This document shows positions 21,806 to 30,433 of a stretch of 49,114 bases of DNA, piece after piece; the first letter of the stretch is position 1; each line of letters opens with the position of its first letter. The notes beneath the pieces were generated by a model, which was not told the origin of the DNA, searched no databases, and saw nothing but the letters and a program-made list of their open reading frames with translations. This DNA is from Armatimonadetes bacterium DC (GTDB lineage: Bacteria; Armatimonadota; Fimbriimonadia; Fimbriimonadales; GBS-DC), in assembly GCA_001442985.1 (NCBI GenBank), contig LDYB01000010.1, positions 1 to 49,114 of the forward strand, read 5' to 3'. Made by a program: the position numbers and the translations under genes.

Positions 21806-24472
21806 ATGCACTGGAACGCGCGTGCCCTGAGACAGGCGTTTTTGAACTTCTTCCAGAGCAAGGGGCATCTGCTGCTCCCTTCGGATAGCCTCGTGCCGAA
21901 AGACCCGTCCCTGCTGTTCACCAGCGCGGGGATGGTGCAGTTCAAGCCCTACTTTCTGGGCGTCGCGCAGCCGCCCGCGCCGCGAGTGACCACCGTGCAA
22001 AAATGCCTGCGCACCACCGACATCGACTCGGTGGGCGACCTCTCCCACCTCACTTTCTTTGAGATGCTGGGCAACTTCAGCTTCGGCGACTACTTCAAGC
22101 GCGAAGCCATCCTGTGGGCGTGGGAGTTCCTCACCGAACACCTCAAAGTAGACACCGACAGGCTCCAGTTCACCGTATTTCAGGACGACGACGAGGCATT
22201 TGATATCTGGCACAAAGAGGTCGGCATCGAGGCGAACCGCATCTGGCGACTGGGCGAAAAGACCAACTTCTGGCCCGCGAATGCCATCAGCGAGGGTCCC
22301 AACGGTCCCTGCGGACCCTGCTCGGAGATTTTCTACGATACGCGCCTCGACACAGGCTGCACCAACCCCGAGTGCGGACCCGCCTGCGACTGCGGACGCT
22401 GGCTGGAAATCTGGAACCTCGTGTTCATGCAATACGAGCGCACGGAAGAGAACGGCAAACCCAAACTCATCCCCTTGCCCAAGAAGAACATCGACACGGG
22501 CATGGGGCTGGAGCGCACCGCCGCCGTGCTGATGGGGTTCGAAAGCCCGGTTGAGACCGATGTGTTCCAGCCGATTGTGAGTGCGATTGAGTCGCTGGCA
22601 GGCGTGCGCTACAAGCAGGGCGAGCCGACCGACACCGCCATCCGCCTGATTGCGGACCACATTCGCGCGGCGACATTTGCGATTGCGGATGGCGTTATCC
22701 CTCAGAACGAGGGGCGTGGCTATGTGCTGCGCCGAATCGTGCGCCGCGCCATCCTGCGCGGACAGCGCGTGCTGGGGTTCGAAAAGCCCTTCATGGCGGA
22801 ACTCGTGCCTGCTGTGATTGAGGCGCTGGGCGACCAGTACCCCGAAATTGTTCAGCGCAAAGACTACATTCAGAGCATCCTGCGCTTTGAAGAGGAGCGC
22901 TTCCGCCAGACAGTGCAGTCGGGGCTGGCACGGCTGGAGGAGATGCTAACGGACGAATCGGTACAGCGCTCGCGCGTGCTTTCAGGCGAGCGCGCGTTCA
23001 CCCTGTACGACACCTATGGCTTCCCGCTGGAGTTGACTCAGGAAATTGCCGCCGAGCGCGGGATTCAGGTGGACACCGAAGGCTTCCAGCAGGCGCTGGA
23101 GGCGCAGCGCCAGCGCGCCCGCGAAGCCAGCGGCATCTCTGAGAAGCTGTTTGTGCAGACTGGCTCCGCGCTTGCCGAGCTGGCTCAACACGCCGCGCCC
23201 ACCCGTTTCATCGGCTATGACTATACCGAAGGCGAGGCGGTTGTGGTGGGCATTATCCGCGACGGCAACCTGACCCCTGCCGCCCAGCAGGGCGATACGG
23301 TGGAGATTGTGCTGGATCAAACCCCCTTCTACGCCGAAGCGGGTGGACAGGTTGGCGATACAGGCTATCTGGAGTGGGAGGGCGGACGCGCCGAAATCAC
23401 CGACACCCAGAAAGCGAACGATTTCTATCTCCACCACGCCCGAATCGTGGAGGGCGAGCTGAACCTCAACACAAAGGTTCACGCCGTCGTGCCCAAACAG
23501 CGGCGGCTGGACATCATGCGTAATCACACGGCGACTCACCTGCTCCACGCCGCGCTACGGGCGGTGCTGGGAACCCATGTGGTGCAGGCGGGTTCGCTGG
23601 TCGCCCCCGACCGCCTGCGATTCGACTTCACCCACCCCAAAGCGCTCACCCCGGAAGAGCTGGAGCGCATCGAATCGCTGGTCAACGAGAAGATTCTGGA
23701 GGAGCTGGAGGTTCGGGTCTACAACGATGTGCCGATTGAAGAGGCGCGCCAGCGCGGGGCGATGATGCTCTTCGGCGAGAAGTACGGCAGCCGCGTGCGC
23801 ATGGTGGAGATTCCGGGCTTCTCGCTGGAGCTGTGTGGGGGCACGCACCTGCGCAACACGGTGGAGGCGGGGCTGTTCAAGATTGTGCATGAGGGCAGTG
23901 TGTCCGCAGGAGTGCGGCGCGTGGAGGCGCTCACGGGGCGCGGGCTATATCAATGGCTTCTGGAGCGCGAGCATGCCATTCGCGCCGTCTCCGAGATGAT
24001 GCATACGCCCCTGCCTGAACTGCCCCGTGCGCTGGAACGCCTCACGCGCCAGCTGAAAGAACTTCAGCATGAGCTGGAGCGCCTCAAGCAGCACAGCGCG
24101 GCGCAGGCGGTCAGCGAGATTACCCCGATTATGGTGGGCGAGACGCCTGTGGTGGCACACGCCCTGCCCGATGCCGACCCCAAAACGCTTGGCACGCTGG
24201 CTGACCGCCTGATTCAGAAAGGCGCGGGCGTCGCTGTGCTGGCAACTCACACGGACGGCAAAGTGGTGCTGATTGCCAAAGTCGCGCCCGAATGGGTGCA
24301 GAAAGGCTTGCACGCGGGCAACCTTGTGCGAGCGCTGGCACAGCAGGTGGGCGGCTCAGGCGGGGGCAAGCCCGACTTTGCCCAGGCGGGCGGCAAACAG
24401 CCCGAAAACCTACCCCACGCGCTGAGCCTCGTGCCGCAACTGGTGCAACAGCAACTTTCAGGCAACGGTTAG
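21806..24472 (+). CDS. alaS: Alanine--tRNA ligase
   Basis: 888 residues, the full family length. Class II motifs are visible: motif 1 region LFTSAGMVQFKPYF, motif 2 HLTFFEMLGNFSFGDYF and motif 3 GMGLERTAAVL. The editing domain has HNHTATHLLHAAL (HxxxH) and CGGTHLRNT. The Gly-rich C-Ala domain ends GGSGGGKPDFAQAGG. It charges tRNA-Ala in the cytoplasm. The Shine-Dalgarno sequence is weak (GAGAG), so it may be co-transcribed with the upstream Fe-S carrier gene. It is convergent with and overlaps by 3 nt the next gene. Confidence 0.97.
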   Translation: MHWNARALRQAFLNFFQSKGHLLLPSDSLVPKDPSLLFTSAGMVQFKPYFLGVAQPPAPRVTTVQKCLRTTDIDSVGDLSHLTFFEMLGNFSFGDYFKREAILWAWEFLTEHLKVDTDRLQFTVFQDDDEAFDIWHKEVGIEANRIWRLGEKTNFWPANAISEGPNGPCGPCSEIFYDTRLDTGCTNPECGPACDCGRWLEIWNLVFMQYERTEENGKPKLIPLPKKNIDTGMGLERTAAVLMGFESPVETDVFQPIVSAIESLAGVRYKQGEPTDTAIRLIADHIRAATFAIADGVIPQNEGRGYVLRRIVRRAILRGQRVLGFEKPFMAELVPAVIEALGDQYPEIVQRKDYIQSILRFEEERFRQTVQSGLARLEEMLTDESVQRSRVLSGERAFTLYDTYGFPLELTQEIAAERGIQVDTEGFQQALEAQRQRAREASGISEKLFVQTGSALAELAQHAAPTRFIGYDYTEGEAVVVGIIRDGNLTPAAQQGDTVEIVLDQTPFYAEAGGQVGDTGYLEWEGGRAEITDTQKANDFYLHHARIVEGELNLNTKVHAVVPKQRRLDIMRNHTATHLLHAALRAVLGTHVVQAGSLVAPDRLRFDFTHPKALTPEELERIESLVNEKILEELEVRVYNDVPIEEARQRGAMMLFGEKYGSRVRMVEIPGFSLELCGGTHLRNTVEAGLFKIVHEGSVSAGVRRVEALTGRGLYQWLLEREHAIRAVSEMMHTPLPELPRALERLTRQLKELQHELERLKQHSAAQAVSEITPIMVGETPVVAHALPDADPKTLGTLADRLIQKGAGVAVLATHTDGKVVLIAKVAPEWVQKGLHAGNLVRALAQQVGGSGGGKPDFAQAGGKQPENLPHALSLVPQLVQQQLSGNG

Positions 24473-24891
24473 AGGCGAATGTCGATAATCGCCGAGACGC
24501 CCACGCCCTCCACCCGATCCAGATTGCGCCCCGGATTTTTGGTGGAGACGGGAATCAAGCCACGCACCCGTACCTCACGCCCCATAAAGTCGCCCTCCAC
24601 CTGAGCCACTGCCTGCACCTTCTGCACCAGCTCCGGTTTGCCCATCACCTGCGCCGCGCCCACATGCGTGCCCTTGCCCACGCTGATAATCGGCACGACT
24701 TTGGTGGCGAAATTCTTGTCGGGCTTCGTGTTGGTCAGGTTGTTGACGAAGCGGTCTATGTCCTTGCCCAGCCGGTCTACAACGACGGCAATTCCGCCTG
24801 CTTTGAGAATCTTATCCAGCTGGGTGTAGCCGAACACACAACCCAATGTGAGCAGACCTCCCAGAACGAAACTACGCAATCCCTGTTTCAT
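24469..24891 (-). CDS. Small exported or anchored protein of unknown function
   Basis: 140 residues starting MKQGLRSFVLGGLLTLGCVFGY, a signal peptide-like or lipoprotein-like N-terminus with a Cys at residue 18. The rest has an alternating pattern (VQKVQAVAQVEGDFMGREV, VEGVGVSAIIDIRL) suggestive of a small beta-rich domain. AGGAGG lies 9 nt before ATG 24891; a TTG at 24900 is a poorer choice. I do not recognise the family. It shares its 3' boundary with alaS (convergent). Confidence 0.6.
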   Translation of the reverse strand: MKQGLRSFVLGGLLTLGCVFGYTQLDKILKAGGIAVVVDRLGKDIDRFVNNLTNTKPDKNFATKVVPIISVGKGTHVGAAQVMGKPELVQKVQAVAQVEGDFMGREVRVRGLIPVSTKNPGRNLDRVEGVGVSAIIDIRL

Positions 24892-24947
24892 TGGTGTCAA
24901 CCTCCTGAAGGGTTAGACGCCCGGAGCCAGCAAAGGTTCCCACCCTA

Positions 24948-27854
24948 TCATTCAAAACGCTGGAGCGCGGCGACGGCGTTCCAGTGTTCGTGAAACTCCT
25001 CCTCTAAGGCGCGTGCGCTGGGGTAGCCGAGGCTGGCAGCGACCTGTTCCAGTCGCTCGCCTTCGGGCAGGGTTTCGGGCGCAGGCTCAAAAAGCAGGCT
25101 CAGCCGATTGCGCAGCTGGTAGAAGAACAGCCACGCCTGATGAAGCGCCTCATAATCGGGGCGTGGGAGCCAGCCACGCCGATAGAGCCACTCCAGCATT
25201 CCCAGTGTGCTGGTGGGCAGGGGCGTATCCTCAATCGTCGCTGTGTGAACCATCCCCCACTGGGCGAGAAACTCAATCACCGCAAGCCCCCCTCTGCCCA
25301 GTTTCAGGTGGCGTTCCGCATGTTCAGGGCGCACGCGCTCGGTCAGGGCGCGTCGTATCAGATGGCGCATCGCCTCAGACTGCTCTGGAGTGGGCGTCAC
25401 CCCATAGCGAAAAGTCTCCAGAACCTCCTGAAACGCCCCGGCAAAGGGGAGATGCGGGTTTGCCAGCCGTGCGCGGGGCGCCGCGAGGCGTTCCCACGGT
25501 TCAGCGTGGTGGGCGAAATAGTCGGCGAAGCCCGAAACCGTGCGCACCAGCGCGCCCGCTCCCCCTTCGGGACGCAGGCGCGTGTCCACTCGTGCGAAGG
25601 CGCCCACCTCATGCAGTTGCTGACAGCGCTGGAGCATCTGCTGCAGTTCGGCGGTGCGCGCTTCTATGTCGCCGCCATCGGCAATCACGAAGCCCACATC
25701 CCAGTCGCTGGCGTAGCCCACTTCCCCAGAGCCGAGGCTGCCGTACAGGATTAAGCCGACCCCTTCGGGGAGCAGGCTCATGAGCAGGGTTTCGGCGAGG
25801 GCGGTCAGGTCTTCGGCAGTCTGGGTAGGGCGTGTTTCACCCCACAGGTCGCGTGCGCCGATGCGAAGCGTCTCGCGTCGGGCGTAAGCGCGAATGTTCG
25901 CGAGTCGGGCGCGCTCCGTTTTGCAGGGTTCCAGCCGCGCCTGAAGCGACTGCTGGTGTTCTTCCAGCGTTTTGGCATAGGGCGCAACAATCTCCTCGCC
26001 GAAGAGCATGTCCATCAGCTCCAGATGCGCCATCAGACGGCTCCAGAGTGGGGGCGACTGGGCTAACCCGGCGAGGCGCGTCAGCACTTCGGGGCTATCG
26101 GCGAAACTGTGATAGAGCGCGGCGCGGTTCGGGATGGCGTCCGCCAGCTGCTCTAACGCGCGCAGGGCGCGTTCGGGGTTCGCTGTGCGGGCGCAGGCGG
26201 TGAGCAGCTGGGGCAACACACGCAGAAACGCCCGACGCACTTCAGGCGGCGACTCGCCATATTGCGTGCCTGAAGCAGGAGCAGAAAGGATGCGGTAAGC
26301 GTGTTGCGGCTCCCGAAACCCCAGCGATTCCAGATAGGGAACCCACACCCCCTCGCCTTCGGGCGTGCCCAGCAGGAGCAGGTTTTCCTGCGGAATGGAG
26401 AGCGTGTCTTCAGGCGGTGCCACAGGCGTCAGCACCTGCTCGCGGAACTGGCGTGCGACGGTACGATGGCTCTGGAGCGTGGCTTCAAAGGCGTCCAGGC
26501 TGGGAAACCCCATGCGCCTTGCGAGGCGCTCGCGCTCGGCTGGGTCTTTCGGCAGGGAGTGCGTTTGATGACCATAGAGCATCTGCAGGCGATGCTCCAC
26601 CGTCCGCAGGAAGCAGTACGCCTCCCGAAGAGCCTGTTCGGTTTCGGGGTTCAGCAGGCGTGCTTCTCGTAGTCGTCGGAGCGCTTCGAGCGTGTTGGCA
26701 ACCCGCAGGCGCGGATAGCGCCCGCCGTAGCGCAACTGCAACGCCTGCACGGGGAACTCGATATCACGAATGCCGCCCCAGCCGTTTTTGATATGGGTTT
26801 CCCACTCGCCGCGCGCCTGAGTCTGCGCTTCGGTTTTGAGCCGTTGCTCCACGATTGCCTGCAGGTCTTCGGCGCTCAGGTGTCGACGATAAATCCAGGG
26901 CTGAAGCCGCTCTAAGAACTGTTCCCCCAATCGCAGGTCGCCTGCACACGGGCGTGCTTTGATGAGCGCCTGACGCTCCCACATCTCCGCCCATGCTTCG
27001 TAGTAGCGCCACGCCGAGCTGAGCGTGCGCACAATCGGACCGAACCGCCCTTCGGGACGCAGGCGCAGGTCTACGCGAAACACAATCCCGCGTCGCATCG
27101 GCTCGCTGAGCGCCTTGACCACCATCTCACACAGGCGCGTGAGATAGGCAATCGGCTCGCGGGCGCCTCTGAAATTGGGTTGATCTGCGCAGAGAAATAC
27201 CAGATCGATGTCGGAGCTGTAGTTGAGTTCGCGTCCGCCCAGTTTGCCCATCGCCAGCACCACCAGCGGCAGCGCGCCCTCCATCGGGTACTGGGCGCGC
27301 AGCTCCGCATCGGCGGACTCCAGCGCCCCCTGAATGCACACATCTGCAAGGTCGGAAAGCTGGCGCGCTACTTCGGGCAAGCTCAGTTTGCCCATCACAT
27401 CCAGCGCGGTGATGCGCACCAGCTCCTGATACTTGAACAGGCGTAAGCGATCCAGCCGCATCCAGTAGGTGGAGCAGGGTTTCAGCAAGCGCCCCAACTC
27501 GCGCTGAAGTTCCGATTTCGTGCGACGGCGATACAGAAGTTTTGGGTCTAACAGAATCTCGCCGAGTTCGGGGTTCTGAATGAGCGCGTCCGCCATATAC
27601 TGAGAGCTGTCCATCAGGGTCAGGAGCGGCTCCAGCAGGCGCGGCGACTCAGCAAACAGGCGGTAGTAGGTTAACCGATTGCCCAGCGACTCCAGCCAGC
27701 GATCCAGGTTAATCAGCAGGCGGTTGGGGTCAGGGGAGTTTTGAAGAGCGTTCCGAAGCGTGCCCTCAAAGCGTTCAAAAAGCTCCGCCTGCGTGCCGTC
27801 GCCACGCAGGCGATGGAGCGTGTGTTCCATCTGTGCGCTATTTTCGTGAGGCAT
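24948..27854 (-). CDS. glnE: Bifunctional glutamine synthetase adenylyltransferase/adenylyl-removing enzyme
   Basis: 968 residues, the normal size. The N-terminal adenylyl-removing domain carries GKLGGRELNYSSDIDLVFL around residue 215. The C-terminal adenylyltransferase domain carries GSLGSGEVGYASDWDVGFV around residue 705, keeping the two metal-binding Asp (D-W-D) though the usual DLD is changed. A central PII-responsive linker lies between. GlnE switches GlnA off and on by modifying one Tyr, and GlnA in this window keeps that Tyr (DLYELPP). The gene begins 3 nt after the DUF4870 gene, so the two form an operon. No clear Shine-Dalgarno is seen, implying coupled translation. Confidence 0.96.
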   Translation of the reverse strand: MPHENSAQMEHTLHRLRGDGTQAELFERFEGTLRNALQNSPDPNRLLINLDRWLESLGNRLTYYRLFAESPRLLEPLLTLMDSSQYMADALIQNPELGEILLDPKLLYRRRTKSELQRELGRLLKPCSTYWMRLDRLRLFKYQELVRITALDVMGKLSLPEVARQLSDLADVCIQGALESADAELRAQYPMEGALPLVVLAMGKLGGRELNYSSDIDLVFLCADQPNFRGAREPIAYLTRLCEMVVKALSEPMRRGIVFRVDLRLRPEGRFGPIVRTLSSAWRYYEAWAEMWERQALIKARPCAGDLRLGEQFLERLQPWIYRRHLSAEDLQAIVEQRLKTEAQTQARGEWETHIKNGWGGIRDIEFPVQALQLRYGGRYPRLRVANTLEALRRLREARLLNPETEQALREAYCFLRTVEHRLQMLYGHQTHSLPKDPAERERLARRMGFPSLDAFEATLQSHRTVARQFREQVLTPVAPPEDTLSIPQENLLLLGTPEGEGVWVPYLESLGFREPQHAYRILSAPASGTQYGESPPEVRRAFLRVLPQLLTACARTANPERALRALEQLADAIPNRAALYHSFADSPEVLTRLAGLAQSPPLWSRLMAHLELMDMLFGEEIVAPYAKTLEEHQQSLQARLEPCKTERARLANIRAYARRETLRIGARDLWGETRPTQTAEDLTALAETLLMSLLPEGVGLILYGSLGSGEVGYASDWDVGFVIADGGDIEARTAELQQMLQRCQQLHEVGAFARVDTRLRPEGGAGALVRTVSGFADYFAHHAEPWERLAAPRARLANPHLPFAGAFQEVLETFRYGVTPTPEQSEAMRHLIRRALTERVRPEHAERHLKLGRGGLAVIEFLAQWGMVHTATIEDTPLPTSTLGMLEWLYRRGWLPRPDYEALHQAWLFFYQLRNRLSLLFEPAPETLPEGERLEQVAASLGYPSARALEEEFHEHWNAVAALQRFE

Positions 27855-27857
27855 AAA

Positions 27858-28262
27858 TCACGGCTGCACAAGGGAAGAGGTCCAGTCCCCCACCAGCGGG
27901 ATACGGAACCATTTGCCGTTGTAGGCTTCTATCGCCGCCCAGATGATGTAGACCAGCACATAGATTATAAGCGCCAGGAAGAGTGGGATGACAAGGACAA
28001 ACCCAATCCCACAGGTGATGACCCCGATCACCACTCCGACAATAGTGAGGACTACGAGGGCAACCAGCAGGAATATCTGAAACAGCAACTGCTGCAGGGC
28101 ATGATAAGCGACGAAGCGTGAGCGTTCGCGGTAAACCAGATAAATGATGAGCGGCACCAGAAACTGCCCTATCGTTGTGACCCACCCCAGCAGTCCGGAG
28201 AGGTGCGCCAGCATCGCCCACAGGCGCTCTTCCGAAGATATCGCGTCAGGCGTGTTCATCAT
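27858..28262 (-). CDS. DUF4870-type membrane protein
   Basis: 134 residues. It begins EERLWAMLAHLSGLLGW, followed by three to four membrane helices (FLVPLIIYLVY; LLFQIFLLVALVVLTIVGVVIG; LVIPLFLALIIYVLVYIIW) and the end AYNGKWFRIPLVG. This is the DUF4870/Tic20-like pattern (LAHLSGL at the start, A-NG--Y-IP near the end). Function unknown. It is the first gene of a two-gene operon with glnE, from a GGGTATACT promoter. Confidence 0.85.
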   Translation of the reverse strand: MMNTPDAISSEERLWAMLAHLSGLLGWVTTIGQFLVPLIIYLVYRERSRFVAYHALQQLLFQIFLLVALVVLTIVGVVIGVITCGIGFVLVIPLFLALIIYVLVYIIWAAIEAYNGKWFRIPLVGDWTSSLVQP

Positions 28263-28290
28263 GGCATTTGTGTGTTAGACTTCGCTTTCG

Positions 28291-28299
28291 AGTATACCC
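28291..28299 (-). promoter_or_regulatory. Promoter -10 (GGGTATACT) for the DUF4870-glnE operon
   Basis: The minus strand reads GGGTATACT, with TATACT at 28296-28291, about 28 nt upstream of the start codon at 28262. Confidence 0.6.
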
Positions 28300-28377
28300 A
28301 AGTCTTTTCGAGGGGCGACGGGGCAAGTTTCTGGCGAGAAGAGTGCCGCAAGGTGGGTTCGGAAGCGCCTGAGCGGG

Positions 28378-28383
28378 TACAAT
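28378..28383 (+). promoter_or_regulatory. -10 box predicting a leaderless mRNA for the SH3-like protein gene
   Basis: GGGTACAAT: TACAAT ends exactly 6 nt before ATG 28390 with no ribosome binding site between. Confidence 0.6.
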
Positions 28384-28389
28384 TGGCTT

Positions 28390-28992
28390 ATGCCAAAGTT
28401 CAAGGACGGCGACCGGGTGCAGGTTAAGGTGCGCGAGGTGCAGGGCAAGGAAGCGCTGGAGGGGCGTTATGCGCCGCATCTGGGCGGCACGCGCGGCACG
28501 ATTTTGAAAGTCTACTCCTCCGAAGAGATTGCGGTAGACCTGGATATTGACAGCCTCCCCGAAAGCGTCCGCCAGCGCCATGCCGAACAGCAGGGCGCGA
28601 TGCACGAGAAGTGGCTCAACAGCCTTTCGGAGGAGGCGCGCAACCGCCTCACCGACGAGGAGAAAACCTTCCGCCTGCGCTATGTGGTGCTGCTGAGCGA
28701 GGCAGATTTAGAGCCGCTCAAAGAGCCAACTCGCAAAGCTGCGGCAACCCCCGGCACGCCCTCAAAGTCCGCGAAACCCTCGCCCCAAGCCTCTGAAACA
28801 GCCGCGAAGCCAGCGCCCAGAACTTCCGAAAAGCCTGCGAAGGCGGCTGCCCCCGAGCCACAGGCGTCCTCCACAAAAAGTCGGGCGAAGGGGGCAAAGC
28901 AGGCGGAGTCCATCCCCACGCCGCCACGCCCCACGCCCGAACAGTTAGACCAGCTGGAAGAGCAGTACCTGAAGTCGAGGCGCAAGCGCTGA
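28390..28992 (+). CDS. SH3/KOW-like protein with a long basic Ala/Lys/Pro tail
   Basis: 200 residues. Residues 1-55 (KFKDGDRVQVKVREV, GGTRGTILKVYSSEEIAVDLD) look like a small SH3/KOW beta barrel. Residues 60-115 are helical and acidic. Residues 118-185 are a low-complexity tail rich in Ala, Lys, Pro and Ser (PSKSAKPSPQASETAAKPAP), resembling histone H1-type or ribosome-associated tails. The C-terminus is RRKR. It could bind nucleic acid, but this is inference. The start is supported by the -10 box 6 nt upstream. It is convergent with the PD-(D/E)XK-like gene, with the stop codons adjacent. Confidence 0.7.
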   Translation: MPKFKDGDRVQVKVREVQGKEALEGRYAPHLGGTRGTILKVYSSEEIAVDLDIDSLPESVRQRHAEQQGAMHEKWLNSLSEEARNRLTDEEKTFRLRYVVLLSEADLEPLKEPTRKAAATPGTPSKSAKPSPQASETAAKPAPRTSEKPAKAAAPEPQASSTKSRAKGAKQAESIPTPPRPTPEQLDQLEEQYLKSRRKR

Positions 28993-29898
28993 CTATTCGG
29001 TCAGACTCTGCAGGAACGCAGAGAGGCTCTGCAGGCTTTCCATGCTGGCGCCTGTTTGCTCGAACCAGAGCTTCGCCTGCGCCTCGCTGAGGGGTTTGGG
29101 AAACACTACCGCGCACCGCGCCGCGCTCAAGTTCAGCACGCTCGCCACGCGGCGAATCTGCCCCAACTCCTCTTCCACCAGCGTCCCCGCGCTTTTGCAC
29201 TCCAGCGCGGCGAGCCGAAACTCACCACACGCCCACAGCGCAATCAGAATGTCCACCTCAAAACAACCCCCTTGGGCAGACTGGAACCGCGCGTTGCGGA
29301 ATATCACACAGGGGTGCGAGTTCAGCAACCGCTTGACCCGCTCCGCAACCCCCATCTCGAACCACTGACCCGACAGAAAGTTCTGGGCAAACGGCTGCTT
29401 GCGCACACGAAACGACACCGCGCGCTCATTGCGATTGTACACATAGTAATCCAGTATATACAGCTGGTAGAGGCGCGTCAGAAAATTCGTGACGATGCTC
29501 AGCTGCTCGGCGTCGAGGTGCGCCACCTTTCGGCTCATCTCGCGGGGTGAAGCGAGGGTGCCGCGCATCAGCTCCAGCAGCGGCGCCAGCAAGCCATGAT
29601 GCTCCACCATAAAGCGTGCCAGGTGACGACGCTCGCGCTCCACAGCATTGGTGGGCTGCTCGGGCGCATGCTCCACCAGCTCGATGCCCCGCGCCTCGCA
29701 AAAGCGCATCAACTTCTGCGTCAAGAATTGAGCGTCCGGGCGGAAAGTGTCTGGAATTGACAAAGCGATCTGGGGCGTCTGCGCCGAAGGCATGCTTCCC
29801 TCGTGCAGACGCTCCAGCTGGGAAGCCAGACGGTTCAACTGCTGACTTATCTCGCGCAGTGCGTGAACGACCTCAAGCAAAAGATTGACCTCCGTCAT
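28993..29898 (-). CDS. PD-(D/E)XK nuclease-like protein with N-terminal coiled coil
   Basis: 301 residues. Residues 5-35 form a coiled coil (LLEVVHALREISQQLNRLASQLERL). Residues about 185-290 show a restriction-endonuclease-like core: GQWFEMGVAERVKRLL, then an acidic GGCFEVDILIAL and RLAALECKSAG (the E-x-D ... E-C-K pattern), then a helix and VLNLSAARCAVVFP. This order resembles the nuclease half of Card1/Can-type (DUF1887) proteins, but no CARF sensor domain is evident at the N-terminus. It may be a DNA- or RNA-cutting enzyme; the substrate is unknown. GGAGA lies about 10 nt before ATG 29898. Confidence 0.6.
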   Translation of the reverse strand: MTEVNLLLEVVHALREISQQLNRLASQLERLHEGSMPSAQTPQIALSIPDTFRPDAQFLTQKLMRFCEARGIELVEHAPEQPTNAVERERRHLARFMVEHHGLLAPLLELMRGTLASPREMSRKVAHLDAEQLSIVTNFLTRLYQLYILDYYVYNRNERAVSFRVRKQPFAQNFLSGQWFEMGVAERVKRLLNSHPCVIFRNARFQSAQGGCFEVDILIALWACGEFRLAALECKSAGTLVEEELGQIRRVASVLNLSAARCAVVFPKPLSEAQAKLWFEQTGASMESLQSLSAFLQSLTE

Positions 29899-29959
29899 CC
29901 TGTGGTTCTCTCCTTACCCCTCACCCCGAGGCAGAAAGAAGCAGTTTGTAAGGGGCGAG

Positions 29960-29965
29960 AGTATA
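29960..29965 (-). promoter_or_regulatory. Possible -10 box for the PD-(D/E)XK-like gene
   Basis: TATACT on the minus strand at 29965-29960, about 60 nt upstream of the start codon at 29898. Confidence 0.4.
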
Positions 29966-30301
29966 TACTGCCTCGTGCAGATGAAAGTTCCCGAATTTTA
30001 CGGGAATGCCCTGCAAGAAGGCAAATTTTTCCGACGATTTCGGTCAAAAGGGTGTCCGCTTTTGGGCGGATTTTGAGTCTTAAAGGGTTGGAAGTCGGCG
30101 ATAGGGGCTTCCAGTGAGGTGTGAGAATGCTTCGGTTTGCATGGTTTGACAGGCTTGGACAGGAGGCGGCAGGCGCAGGTGGCGCCTCCGCCCTCTGGAA
30201 TAGAAGGCTTAACACTGCCTGGACCTCCTTCTCTCGTATAGACCTCTTCTGTGTGAGGGAACTGTGAACTGCTCACCACAAAGCGACCTCCTTGAGATGG
30301 G
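29966..30301. other. Intergenic stretch with an uncertain small open frame
   Basis: There is no confident gene. A 46-codon plus-strand frame at 30127-30267 starts MLRFAWFDRLGQ with GAGGTG upstream, and overlaps a ggaggcg...cgcctcc hairpin. Because a strong plus-strand terminator follows at 30302, some transcript (a small RNA or small peptide) may be made here. Confidence 0.3.
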
Positions 30302-30340
30302 AAACCAGGGCTACGGCGCTCTCCGTAGCCCTGGTTTTTT
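30302..30340 (+). terminator. Strong rho-independent terminator
   Basis: A 15-bp perfect stem aaaccagggctacgg / ccgtagccctggttt with a 6-nt loop, followed by a T-run. It lies about 95 nt before the PEP-CTERM gene on the same strand although no obvious gene precedes it. It may terminate a small RNA or act as an attenuator. Confidence 0.85.
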
Positions 30341-30433
30341 ACTGGATAGTCGGTTAACTTTGTCCGGTTTTGAGCAGTTTTTGAGTCTATAGGAGATGGA
30401 GCGCACTGCGCTCCAGCAAAGAGGTGAACGAAG

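Noticed and set aside
28993-29898. CRISPR-linked ring-nuclease effector
   Set aside because: No CARF domain, cas gene or repeat array is visible in the window; only the nuclease-like half resembles those proteins.
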